From a virus, in IMG/VR virus record IMGVR_UViG_3300045999_005621, positions 1-21,841 of that record: a DNA stretch of 21,841 nt; one strand, given 5' to 3'. The notes under the pieces were generated by a model. It saw nothing but the letters and a program-made list of their open reading frames with translations. It made no database searches and had not been told where the DNA came from. Position numbers and translations under genes: made by a program. Shown here piece by piece: positions 15,990 to 21,813 of the stretch; within the stretch, counting starts at the first letter, position 1, and the number at the start of each line of letters is the position of its first letter.

Positions 15990-16986
15990 TAAAACTATAT
16001 TGATTACCGGAGGTGCCGGTCTATTGGGTGCTAGACTTTGTGATTGGATAGTGAAATATCATCCAGAATATACGGTTGTTTCTGTTGATAATTTATCCGG
16101 TGGTTATATTGATAATGTTAATAGTGATGTTATTTTTTACCAATCAGATTGTGTTGATAGAAAACAGATAGATGATATATTCAATAGACACAAACCAACG
16201 TATGTTTATCATTTGGCTGCGTATGCAGCAGAAGGATTATCACCGTTCATACGATGTTTTAATTATGAGAACAATCTTCTTGCTACTGCTAATATAGTCA
16301 ATAACTGTATCAAACATGATGTGAAAAGATTGGTATTCACATCAACTATGGCAGTCTATGGACACGGTAATCCACCATTCGATGAATCACATCAACCTGC
16401 ACCGATTGATCCATATGGTGTTGCTAAGTTTGGTTGTGAACAAGACATTCAAATTGCCGGTGAACAACATGGTTTGGATTGGTGTATAATCAGACCACAC
16501 AATGTTTATGGTATTAAACAGAACATTTGGGACAAATATAGAAATGTTCTTGGGATTTGGATGTATCAAGTTCTCAATCATAAACCAATGACCATTTATG
16601 GTGACGGTAATCAAGTTCGTTCATTCAGTTATATCGATGATTGTCTTGAACCACTTTGGAAGGCAGCAGTGGATTCTCTTGCTTCAAAACAGATAATAAA
16701 TTTAGGTGGAACAAAAGATTACAGTATAAACGAAGCTAATGATATTCTAAAATCAGTTATTGGTTATGGTGAAACGATATATCTTGAACCAAGACATGAA
16801 GTAAAGTATGCACATCCAACTTGGAAAAAGTCTGTTGATTTGCTTGATTATTCGGATAACACTTCGCTTGAAGATGGATTGAAACAGATGTGGGATTGGG
16901 CAAAAGAACAACCTATGCGTGAACAATTCATTTGGAGTGAATATGAATTGGAAAAGGGTATTTATTCATTTTGGAAAAATAAGTGA
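15982..16986 (+). CDS. NAD-dependent sugar epimerase/dehydratase, GalE-like extended SDR
   Basis: This 334-residue extended short-chain dehydrogenase acts on nucleotide sugars. It has ILITGGAGLLGARL (6-19) as NAD-binding GxxGxxG motif, VYHLAAYAA at 75-83, the catalytic triad segment FTSTMAVYG at 119-127, and YGVAK at 145-149 with Tyr145 and Lys149. HNVYG and VRSFSYIDDC, in the C-terminal half, are typical substrate-domain motifs of GalE/UDP-GlcNAc epimerase relatives. Length is normal. It may interconvert a UDP-hexose for use by the transferases nearby or by the dehydrogenase gene that follows after six bases. AAGGA in the previous gene serves as ribosome binding site. Confidence 0.9.
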   Translation: MNDKTILITGGAGLLGARLCDWIVKYHPEYTVVSVDNLSGGYIDNVNSDVIFYQSDCVDRKQIDDIFNRHKPTYVYHLAAYAAEGLSPFIRCFNYENNLLATANIVNNCIKHDVKRLVFTSTMAVYGHGNPPFDESHQPAPIDPYGVAKFGCEQDIQIAGEQHGLDWCIIRPHNVYGIKQNIWDKYRNVLGIWMYQVLNHKPMTIYGDGNQVRSFSYIDDCLEPLWKAAVDSLASKQIINLGGTKDYSINEANDILKSVIGYGETIYLEPRHEVKYAHPTWKKSVDLLDYSDNTSLEDGLKQMWDWAKEQPMREQFIWSEYELEKGIYSFWKNK

Positions 16987-16992
16987 GGTGAT

Positions 16993-17829
16993 ATGAAAAC
17001 GATAGGAATAATCGGTCAAGGTTTTGTTGGTAACTCTGTAAATCAAGGGTTAAAAAATTATTTTAATATAGAAACATATGATACCATTCAAGAAAAAAGT
17101 ACGGTAAACAATATAGATGAATTGTTCTATAAGTCAGAGGTCATCTTTGTGTGTTTACCAACACCAATGAAATCCTCCGGTGAGTGTGACATTAGTATAA
17201 TCGAATCTGTATTCAACGAATTAAATTCTATTGGGAATAAAATTGTTATACTGAAATCAACTGTTCCTCCGGGAACTTGTGATGAACTCGCTAAAAAATA
17301 TGAAAATTTAGATGTTGTATTTAATCCAGAGTTCCTAACAGAGGCAAATGCAGTTCAAGATTTCATAAACCAAGATAGGATTGTTTTAGGTGGAAGTAGT
17401 GATGAAACTTTATCTTACGTTGAATCTTTATTCAAAATTGCATTTGAAATCGTTCCAATAATAAAAACAAATAGAAAAACTGCTGAAATGGTTAAGTATG
17501 TTACAAATTGTTTTTTGGCAACGAAAGTATCTTTTGCTAATAACATCTATGACATTTGTGATAAGTCTGATATAAACTATGATGAAATGATAAATATTGT
17601 TAAATTGGATAAAAGAGTTGGGGATAGTCATTGGAAAGTACCCGGACCAGATGGAGATAGAGGATATGGTGGTCATTGTTTTCCAAAAGATATGGGTGCT
17701 TTGGTTTACTATTCATCAAATATTGGTGCATACCCAACATTGATACACACTGCAATTCAGGTAAATGACTGTGTTCGTAAAAATAGAGATTGGGAAAATA
17801 TGAAAGGAAGGGCAGTTTCAGATCAATAA
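16993..17829 (+). CDS. UDP-glucose/GDP-mannose dehydrogenase family, short form
   Basis: This 278-residue dehydrogenase has IGIIGQGFVGNSV (3-15), VCLPTPM at 53-59, STVPPGT at 89-95, FNPEFLTEANA at 110-120, and NCFLATKVSFANNIYD at 172-187 with the conserved Lys178. GYGGHCFPKDMG (224-235) holds the catalytic Cys229. It keeps the NAD-binding and central domains but lacks most of the C-terminal nucleotide-sugar domain (family usually 400-450 residues), ending soon after the catalytic loop. The C-terminus (RDWENMKGRAVSDQ) reads as a natural end. GAGGTGAT before the ATG is a strong ribosome binding site. It is the last gene of the cassette and differs clearly from the dehydrogenase at 10549. Confidence 0.85.
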   Translation: MKTIGIIGQGFVGNSVNQGLKNYFNIETYDTIQEKSTVNNIDELFYKSEVIFVCLPTPMKSSGECDISIIESVFNELNSIGNKIVILKSTVPPGTCDELAKKYENLDVVFNPEFLTEANAVQDFINQDRIVLGGSSDETLSYVESLFKIAFEIVPIIKTNRKTAEMVKYVTNCFLATKVSFANNIYDICDKSDINYDEMINIVKLDKRVGDSHWKVPGPDGDRGYGGHCFPKDMGALVYYSSNIGAYPTLIHTAIQVNDCVRKNRDWENMKGRAVSDQ

Positions 17830-17844
17830 AACAAAATCAAATAC

Positions 17845-17854
17845 ATATTTATAG
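17845..17854 (+). promoter_or_regulatory. ATATTTATAG motif, candidate phage promoter element
   Basis: This is an exact copy of the ten bases found at 755-764, placed 35 bases before the ATG at 17890 in the largest gap (60 bases) after the cassette. It marks a change from sugar genes to small phage genes, so a new transcript starting here is plausible. No clear -35 element is visible and the orientation is not proven. Confidence 0.38.
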
Positions 17855-17889
17855 TTAGAAAATAAATTTTAATTTTTTGGAGCATAGGG

Positions 17890-18246
17890 ATGCATGAAAT
17901 AGCAAGCACACTAGTTGCGATTCAGACACAATTACGATTCTTTCATTGGCAAACTAAATCATATGCCCGTCATCAGGCATATGGTGGAACATACGGTGCA
18001 ATGGATGGATTGATTGACAATTTCGTTGAAGTTCTAATGGGTAAGTATGGTAGAGTCCCAGCACTTCCATTTAAACTTTACAACAGAAATGAGAAAGATA
18101 TTATGGCATTTATAGATGAAACTGTTTCTTACTTATTGAATTTGGACAATGTTCTGAACACACAAACTGATACAGACTTACTCAATATTCGTGATGAAAT
18201 GGTTGCAGAATTTAATAAACTTCGTTATTTAATTACATTAAAGTAA
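17890..18246 (+). CDS. DUF5856-type ferritin-like phage protein
   Basis: This is a 118-residue all-helical protein. The first 60 residues, including the helix ending LRFFHWQTKSYARHQAYGG (about 16-34) and then AMDGLIDNFVEVLMGKYGR, match the pattern of DUF5856 proteins of T4-like and other large phages. The HWQTxxxxxH spacing and the D-x2-D/E acidic helix resemble Dps/ferritin-like proteins, where His and acidic residues bind metal. Iron binding or DNA protection is possible but unproven for the family. GGAG lies seven bases before the ATG. Confidence 0.72.
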   Translation: MHEIASTLVAIQTQLRFFHWQTKSYARHQAYGGTYGAMDGLIDNFVEVLMGKYGRVPALPFKLYNRNEKDIMAFIDETVSYLLNLDNVLNTQTDTDLLNIRDEMVAEFNKLRYLITLK

Positions 18247-18268
18247 AACTAATTGAAAGGTGGTTATT

Positions 18269-18448
18269 ATGAGTAAAGAGAACAAAAATCAAAAATCAAC
18301 AGGTTTAGGTGATACTGTTGCTAAAATTACAAACACATTTGGATTGGATAAGGTAGCAGAGGCAGTTGCAAATGCAGTTGGTAAAGATGATTGTGGTTGT
18401 AATAAAAGACGCCAAAAATTGAATGATATGTTTCCGTATAAAAAATGA
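18269..18448 (+). CDS. Small conserved phage protein with DCGC motif
   Basis: The ATG at 18269 is chosen over the in-frame GTG at 18260 because AAAGGTGG (18256-18263) sits at proper distance. The 59-residue product has a Lys-rich N-terminus, a helix around GLGDTVAKITNTFGLDKVAE (positions 12-31), DDCGCNKRRQKLNDMFPY near the end, and nothing membrane-like. I recall small phage and Bacteroidota proteins with the same DCGCxxRxxxLNxxFPY ending, of unknown function. The C-x-C pair might bind metal. It overlaps the next gene by four bases (ATGA). Confidence 0.65.
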   Translation: MSKENKNQKSTGLGDTVAKITNTFGLDKVAEAVANAVGKDDCGCNKRRQKLNDMFPYKK

Positions 18449-18639
18449 CACCCAAAAATATACATAAAATTGCAGATAAGTTAGGTATATCTTGGGATGG
18501 TGATAAAACATTTATGGCATGGTGTCATTCAGTTGTTGGAAAAGAACATTTAGATGATATGAATGAAGTTGAACTGATTATGATATACAATAGATTGAAG
18601 AATGGGAAATACCCCATGGAGTTTATATCAAATGGCTAA
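18445..18639 (+). CDS. Small hypothetical protein
   Basis: This 64-residue protein starts in the stop of the gene before it (ATGA), which supports translation by coupling. It has KNIHKIADKLGISWDGDKTF (4-23) and then WCHSVVGKEHLDDMNEVELIMIYNRL, which reads as two or three short helices. The second part faintly resembles the C-terminal stretch of Mu Gp16/GemA-like proteins (GKxHLDxM-x-ELxxVYxxL), too weak for a name. Function unknown. Confidence 0.55.
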   Translation: MTPKNIHKIADKLGISWDGDKTFMAWCHSVVGKEHLDDMNEVELIMIYNRLKNGKYPMEFISNG

Positions 18640-19063
18640 TATAAATCATATATCACCCGAGGAACTCTCTAAAATAATGAAGCCAGGTGCAGCAGGTATT
18701 TTAACCATGACTGAATCTGGAGAATTTCTTTTAACCAAGAGAACATCTAAGGCACACTATTTGGGTGGTCACTGGTCAGTTCCTTCTGGTGAAGCTGATG
18801 TTAATAACTTCGAGTCAATGGAGCAATGTGCCCGTAGAGAATTTTTTGAAGAAACCACTCATCAAATACATCCCAATGAAAAACTCATTTGTATAGATAG
18901 ATACTTTACAGATAATAGAATGTATTTTCTTTTTATCTATAAAGTGAAAAAAAGATTTTTTGTTAAAATAGATTGGGAACATGATGATGTAAATTGGTTT
19001 ACAAAAGACAATCTACCACATCCAATATCTTCACAAATTTACGATGCAATACAAAGAATCTGA
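18632..19063 (+). CDS. Nudix hydrolase
   Basis: The ATG at 18632 is chosen because GGAG (18618-18621) precedes it and the Nudix fold begins soon after; an in-frame upstream ATG at 18602 lies within the previous gene. The 143-residue product has AAGILTMTESGEFLLTKRT (20-38), then HWSVPSGEAD, then a Nudix box ending ARREFFEETT (67-76), in which the R-E-x2-E-E core is intact. The box has two extra residues between its Gly and first Glu (G-x7-E instead of G-x5-E). Nudix enzymes hydrolyse nucleoside diphosphates linked to another group, so substrates could be NDP-sugars, NAD derivatives, oxidised dNTPs or RNA caps. It overlaps the preceding gene by eight bases. Confidence 0.85.
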   Translation: MANINHISPEELSKIMKPGAAGILTMTESGEFLLTKRTSKAHYLGGHWSVPSGEADVNNFESMEQCARREFFEETTHQIHPNEKLICIDRYFTDNRMYFLFIYKVKKRFFVKIDWEHDDVNWFTKDNLPHPISSQIYDAIQRI

Positions 19064-19072
19064 TATTTATTA
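19063..19072 (+). promoter_or_regulatory. ATATTTATTA variant of the shared AT-rich motif
   Basis: This is an eight-of-ten match to the ATATTTATAG element seen at 755 and 17845, overlapping the stop codon of the Nudix gene and ending two bases before the ATG at 19075. If it works as a -10 element, the transcript would begin at or inside the start codon. It may also be chance in AT-rich DNA. Confidence 0.22.
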
Positions 19073-19074
19073 TT

Positions 19075-19431
19075 ATGAAAAATAACAAAACATATAAAGC
19101 TCTTAAAGACGCAAAGTATATTATGGATATGATGAAAGAAGATGTTTTCGGACATAGAGTTACGTCATATTCACCAAAAGATACACTTCGTTTGAAAAAT
19201 AAACTAATGCAACCCACAACTGATTCTGAAAAAGAAATGTTTGTTGCAATGGTTGAACCTCTGATGAAACGAAAAACATACATATCTCCGGATAAGGATG
19301 CATTTCTCGATTCATTTGTTGATTTAGATACACGAGTTAGTCAGAAAGATTTCATTCAACCTGAAGATGAAACCGATGAATTAGATTATTTGTTTGGTGG
19401 CATTGAAGATATTTTGAGTGATGATGAATAA
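19075..19431 (+). CDS. Hypothetical protein, acidic C-terminus
   Basis: This 118-residue protein starts at an ATG eleven bases after the Nudix stop. No Shine-Dalgarno sequence is visible. The N-terminal third is basic and helical (MKNNKTYKALKDAKYIMDMM), the middle has KDTLRLKNKLMQPTTDSEKEM, and the last 25 residues are strongly acidic (EDETDELDYLFGGIEDILSD). I do not recognise it. The acidic end resembles, at smaller scale, that of the protein encoded from 19500. It could be a small structural or assembly protein, but nothing in the sequence decides this. Confidence 0.6.
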   Translation: MKNNKTYKALKDAKYIMDMMKEDVFGHRVTSYSPKDTLRLKNKLMQPTTDSEKEMFVAMVEPLMKRKTYISPDKDAFLDSFVDLDTRVSQKDFIQPEDETDELDYLFGGIEDILSDDE

Positions 19432-19443
19432 TTTGCTTTTTAA

Positions 19444-19485
19444 TTTGAAATAATTTTAGTATATTTGTATATTCTCTGTTAGAGA
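19444..19485 (+). promoter_or_regulatory. Candidate promoter with small hairpin at the start region
   Basis: TTTGAAA at 19444-19450 and TATATT at 19468-19473 are spaced as TTTG-N20-TAnnTT (Bacteroidota style) or, equally, TTGAAA-N17-TATATT (sigma-70 style). A five-base stem TCTCT-GTT-AGAGA (19473-19485) follows and precedes GGAG at 19490-19493. The 68-base gap between genes supports a transcription start here. The hairpin might be an operator or leader structure. Confidence 0.45.
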
Positions 19486-19499
19486 TATTGGAGATTGTA

Positions 19500-20087
19500 A
19501 TGAACCCAATTAAACGAATCATAATCGAAGAAACTGCTAAAGTTTTGAGAGAAATGAAAGATAGAAAAAAAGTAAGTAGTGTTAAATCTAATTTATACGA
19601 AGCAATTAAAACATCGGAAATTGTGAAGAACAATCCGAAAAAATATAGAGTTGCAAAAAAACTTATTGCCATAAGTGAAAACAAATTTATCAAAGAGAGA
19701 AATCGTCTGAAAGAAGAACATGGCCCAGAAGACGAATCAGAAATGGCAAAGGCACAATTAGCTGCAATAATAGAGAAGTCCACAGAGTTACATAGAATGT
19801 TAGATGGTGTAACACAACTTGAAGATTGGTTACAATATAAATTATCAATAGCAGAAAATTATATCGATGCAATTCACGGTTATATCAAATACTTTAATGG
19901 AGAAGATGATATGGAACATGAAAGACCAGATGAAGATGAAATGCAATGGGATGATGTTGAAGAAGAAGACTTCAATGATGAAGATGCTGAATACTTTGAT
20001 GATGAAGAAGACTTTGAAGACTTCGATGATTTTGAAGACGATTATGATGAAGAAGATTTCGATGAAGAAGATGAATATTTTATTTAA
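19500..20087 (+). CDS. Phage protein with conserved helical motif and extreme acidic tail
   Basis: The ATG at 19500 is chosen for the GGAG six bases upstream, over an in-frame TTG at 19488. The 195-residue protein has three parts. Residues 1-75 are basic and helical. Residues 86-131 hold EKSTELHRMLDGVTQLEDW (92-110) and then LSIAENYIDAIHGYI (115-129), a pattern I recall from several T4-like phage proteins (x-ELxxM-x(n)-LExWxQxKIxxAxDYIDxVxxY). Residues 134-195 are a tail with about 40 Asp/Glu and a single Arg. The tail is encoded by repetitive GAT/GAA/GAC codons. Possible roles include DNA mimicry, packaging or assembly; no function is established. Confidence 0.7.
   Translation: MNPIKRIIIEETAKVLREMKDRKKVSSVKSNLYEAIKTSEIVKNNPKKYRVAKKLIAISENKFIKERNRLKEEHGPEDESEMAKAQLAAIIEKSTELHRMLDGVTQLEDWLQYKLSIAENYIDAIHGYIKYFNGEDDMEHERPDEDEMQWDDVEEEDFNDEDAEYFDDEEDFEDFDDFEDDYDEEDFDEEDEYFI
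19957..20078 (+). repeat. Low-complexity GAT/GAA tract within the acidic-tail gene
   Basis: This is imperfect repetition of GATGAAGAAGAC-like units encoding runs of Asp and Glu with interspersed Phe/Tyr. The same DNA gives spurious open frames in other phases (Lys/Met-rich and Ile/Phe-rich). Such tracts may vary in length between relatives by slippage. Confidence 0.6.
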
Positions 20088-20102
20088 ATAAAAAGGTAAT
20101 AA

Positions 20103-20309
20103 ATGAGTTTCGTTCCATTTGTATTCATAGATGATTGGAAGATGATTTCCCACTCCGGTGAATATTTGAACATAACAGATAAAGATTTAAAAAATTACCG
20201 TGAAAATGGATTGACCGATTCAGAAATAAAAGCAATGGCATATTCGTATCTAACATCCCTTTCAATATCAGATTTACAAAAACCATCATTCCAAGATTAT
20301 GAATTTTGA
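20103..20309 (+). CDS. Small hypothetical protein
   Basis: This 68-residue protein has AAAGGT eight bases before its ATG. It opens with MSFVPFVFIDDWKMISHSGEY and continues with ITDKDLKNYRENGLTDSEIKAMAYSYL, two short helices, the second with an L-T-D-S-E-I turn like that of UBA/HTH-type helices. No family was recognised. The end overlaps the next gene by eleven bases. Confidence 0.55.
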   Translation: MSFVPFVFIDDWKMISHSGEYLNITDKDLKNYRENGLTDSEIKAMAYSYLTSLSISDLQKPSFQDYEF

Positions 20310-20577
20310 TACAAGAACTGTTATAGATCTGATTAAATTGGATCAAGAATTATTAGAAGATTTAAGATATACTATTGCAGAAGAACAGAGATTTTCTGAA
20401 AATATTGAACAATACGATTATGATGTTTTTGTTGATTCAATATCACCATTGATAAAAGATATATTAAAAAAATTTATCAAAACGAAATTAAAATCAATCG
20501 AACTACCTATACTCAAAGGTATTGTTAGTATAGATAATATAGACTATAAAATATTTGTAAATGAAATACAAAAATAA
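20299..20577 (+). CDS. Small hypothetical protein
   Basis: This 92-residue protein begins inside the end of the previous gene, without a strong ribosome binding site (AAG at best), so it is probably translated by coupling. It is rich in Ile, Leu, Asp and Lys and appears mainly helical, with TVIDLIKLDQELLEDLRYTI near the N-terminus and SPLIKDILKKFIKTKLKSI in the middle. No motif was recognised. Confidence 0.5.
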   Translation: MNFDTRTVIDLIKLDQELLEDLRYTIAEEQRFSENIEQYDYDVFVDSISPLIKDILKKFIKTKLKSIELPILKGIVSIDNIDYKIFVNEIQK

Positions 20578-20591
20578 CAAATGAGGTTTTT

Positions 20592-20786
20592 ATGAATACG
20601 GAGAATAAGTTTTTTGAGTTCCTTTCGATTGGAATAATTACTCCCATATTATATGTCATTTATTCCGTAGTTACTGTGTTGTTCACGTTTATGTTAGGAC
20701 TTCCTATTGCTATTGGTGTATATTTGATAAAATTGGCAATGAATTTTATTTTCAATGTAGGGGGTCTTTTTTATGCCAGTTTATGA
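20592..20786 (+). CDS. Small two-helix membrane protein
   Basis: This 64-residue protein is dominated by two hydrophobic segments: about 11-34 (LSIGIITPILYVIYSVVTVL and on) and about 36-63 (GLPIAIGVYLIKLAMNFIFN and on), joined by a short turn. Only the first eight residues are polar. GAGG precedes the ATG at good spacing. Small phage membrane proteins like this can be holins, superinfection exclusion factors or envelope modifiers, but nothing here selects one. The end overlaps the following zinc-ribbon gene by 14 bases. Confidence 0.6.
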   Translation: MNTENKFFEFLSIGIITPILYVIYSVVTVLFTFMLGLPIAIGVYLIKLAMNFIFNVGGLFYASL

Positions 20787-20964
20787 TTTCAAATGTGGTA
20801 AATGTGGAAATACAAACGAATACTATGTTAAATCATTTGATGGTTGTCCTGAAAAATGTTTTTGCGGTAAGAGTAAAAAATTAAAAAAAGTAGATTCATT
20901 TTCTTCGAGTAAACCAATATTGAAAGGAAATGGATTTTACGAAACAGATTACAAAAATAAGTGA
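20773..20964 (+). CDS. FmdB-like zinc ribbon protein
   Basis: This 63-residue protein starts MPVYDFKCGKCG, the standard opening of the FmdB/CxxC_CXXC_SSSS zinc-ribbon family. Cys8 and Cys11 form the first zinc knuckle, and Cys25, Cys29 and Cys31 supply the second. The middle SFSSSKP and the end LKGNGFYETDYK match the family's SxxxFxLKGxGWYxTDY ending. GGGGG upstream serves as ribosome binding site inside the membrane-protein gene. FmdB proteins are annotated as putative regulators and are frequent in phages; the true role is unclear. Confidence 0.8.
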   Translation: MPVYDFKCGKCGNTNEYYVKSFDGCPEKCFCGKSKKLKKVDSFSSSKPILKGNGFYETDYKNK

Positions 20965-20971
20965 GGTGGTT

Positions 20972-21304
20972 ATGAATTATCCCAAACACAGAATGGGAAA
21001 GGATATTGTGGTTAGACTTGCACCACAAGTTGGCGTTATGGAATGTGAGTATAGACATTTGATTAGGGCATTTGGACAACCAACATTCTCAACTGAATCA
21101 GGTGATGATTTTGACGGTGTAGAAAAAGTCGCCTGGCATATTGAATTTGAAACAGGTCATGTTGCTAAAATATCAGATGTTCGTCCATTTGGTTTGCATG
21201 AAATACAAATTACAAGTATAAAAGAATGGAAAGTAAACGCACACGATGAAACAGTATATGAATGGATTAAAGATAAAATTAGAAATGCCAACCCAATGGG
21301 TTAA
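20972..21304 (+). CDS. Conserved phage protein of unknown function
   Basis: The ATG at 20972 is selected because GAGGTGG lies just upstream and the previous stop is seven bases before; the frame is open upstream inside the zinc-ribbon gene but without support. The 110-residue protein carries EYRHLIRAFGQPTFSTESGDDFDGVEKVAWHIEF within about 26-60, then DVRPFG and a WKVNAHDETVYEWI ending. I recall a widespread phage family with the same plan (LVxAFGEPTxxxxDDFDKVxxEWxxxFxDGTVAxIYD...WHIGG). No function is known to me. Confidence 0.62.
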   Translation: MNYPKHRMGKDIVVRLAPQVGVMECEYRHLIRAFGQPTFSTESGDDFDGVEKVAWHIEFETGHVAKISDVRPFGLHEIQITSIKEWKVNAHDETVYEWIKDKIRNANPMG

Positions 21305-21311
21305 TTTTTGT

Positions 21312-21340
21312 TTTGATCTTATCTTCAAATTTGTTATATT
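21312..21340 (+). promoter_or_regulatory. Candidate promoter for the secreted-protein genes
   Basis: TTTG (21312-21315) and TATATTAG (21335-21342) are separated by 19 bases, close to the Bacteroidota -33/-7 pattern TTTG-N19-TAnnTTTG with one mismatch. The 71-base gap and the strong AGGAG at 21363-21367 before the next ATG support an independent transcript for the secreted-protein genes. Confidence 0.45.
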
Positions 21341-21375
21341 AGTATAGTTAATAATTTTCAAAAGGAGTTTAGACA

Positions 21376-21792
21376 ATGAGATATATCATTGCCTTATTCC
21401 TCGCAGTTGGCGTATTAACTGCGAGTGATACCAAACCACACTTACTTAAATCAATAGTTAGTGGTGGTAATGGTAATGCAACAATTGGACAAGTTGTTGC
21501 TGGTTTCAAGAATAGGTTTCATATTGGTATTCGTGTTCCAAATAGAGTAGCACTTTCCGTAGAAGAAACTAGAAATGTTGATGGTTTGGTTTATCCGAAC
21601 CCGTGTTATGGCGTTGCAACTGTTGGTATGGACGATGTTAAATCAATTCAAGTATCTGACCTGTATGGTAAGTTTCTAACAGAGGGGATTGATGTTTTTA
21701 CCAGAACTATCACATTCACAAATCGTGGTGTGTATATTGTTAGAGTTACAACAAACTCTAATGTTACTTATTCAACAACTATCATTTACTAA
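21376..21792 (+). CDS. Secreted protein with T9SS-type C-terminal sorting domain
   Basis: This 138-residue protein starts with a Sec signal peptide (MRYIIALFLAVGVLTAS, cleavage likely near residue 16). A linker follows, with GNATIGQVVAGF at 33-44, reminiscent of the TIGQ-containing segment seen in many Bacteroidota/Ignavibacteria secreted proteins. The C-terminal part begins VYPNP (72-76), continues with IQVSDLYGK (91-99) and ends GVYIVRVTT (118-126) plus a last strand STTIIY. This is the YPNP...DLxGK...GxYxxRV layout of the type A T9SS sorting domain, which directs cargo across the outer membrane. There is almost no separate passenger domain. AGGAG lies eight bases before the ATG. The sorting-domain call is by pattern and fairly sure; the function is unknown. 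Confidence 0.72.
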   Translation: MRYIIALFLAVGVLTASDTKPHLLKSIVSGGNGNATIGQVVAGFKNRFHIGIRVPNRVALSVEETRNVDGLVYPNPCYGVATVGMDDVKSIQVSDLYGKFLTEGIDVFTRTITFTNRGVYIVRVTTNSNVTYSTTIIY

Positions 21793-21813
21793 TTTTTAAG
21801 AGGTTTTATTACA

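Noticed and set aside
19867-20091. Plus-strand Lys/Met-rich open frame in another phase of the acidic-tail gene
   Set aside because: It is a phase shadow of the same low-complexity DNA with no ribosome binding site.
19845-20153. Minus-strand Ile/Phe-rich open frame, membrane-like
   Set aside because: It is the antisense of the repetitive GAT/GAA tract that encodes the acidic tail. The hydrophobicity is a by-product of that composition.
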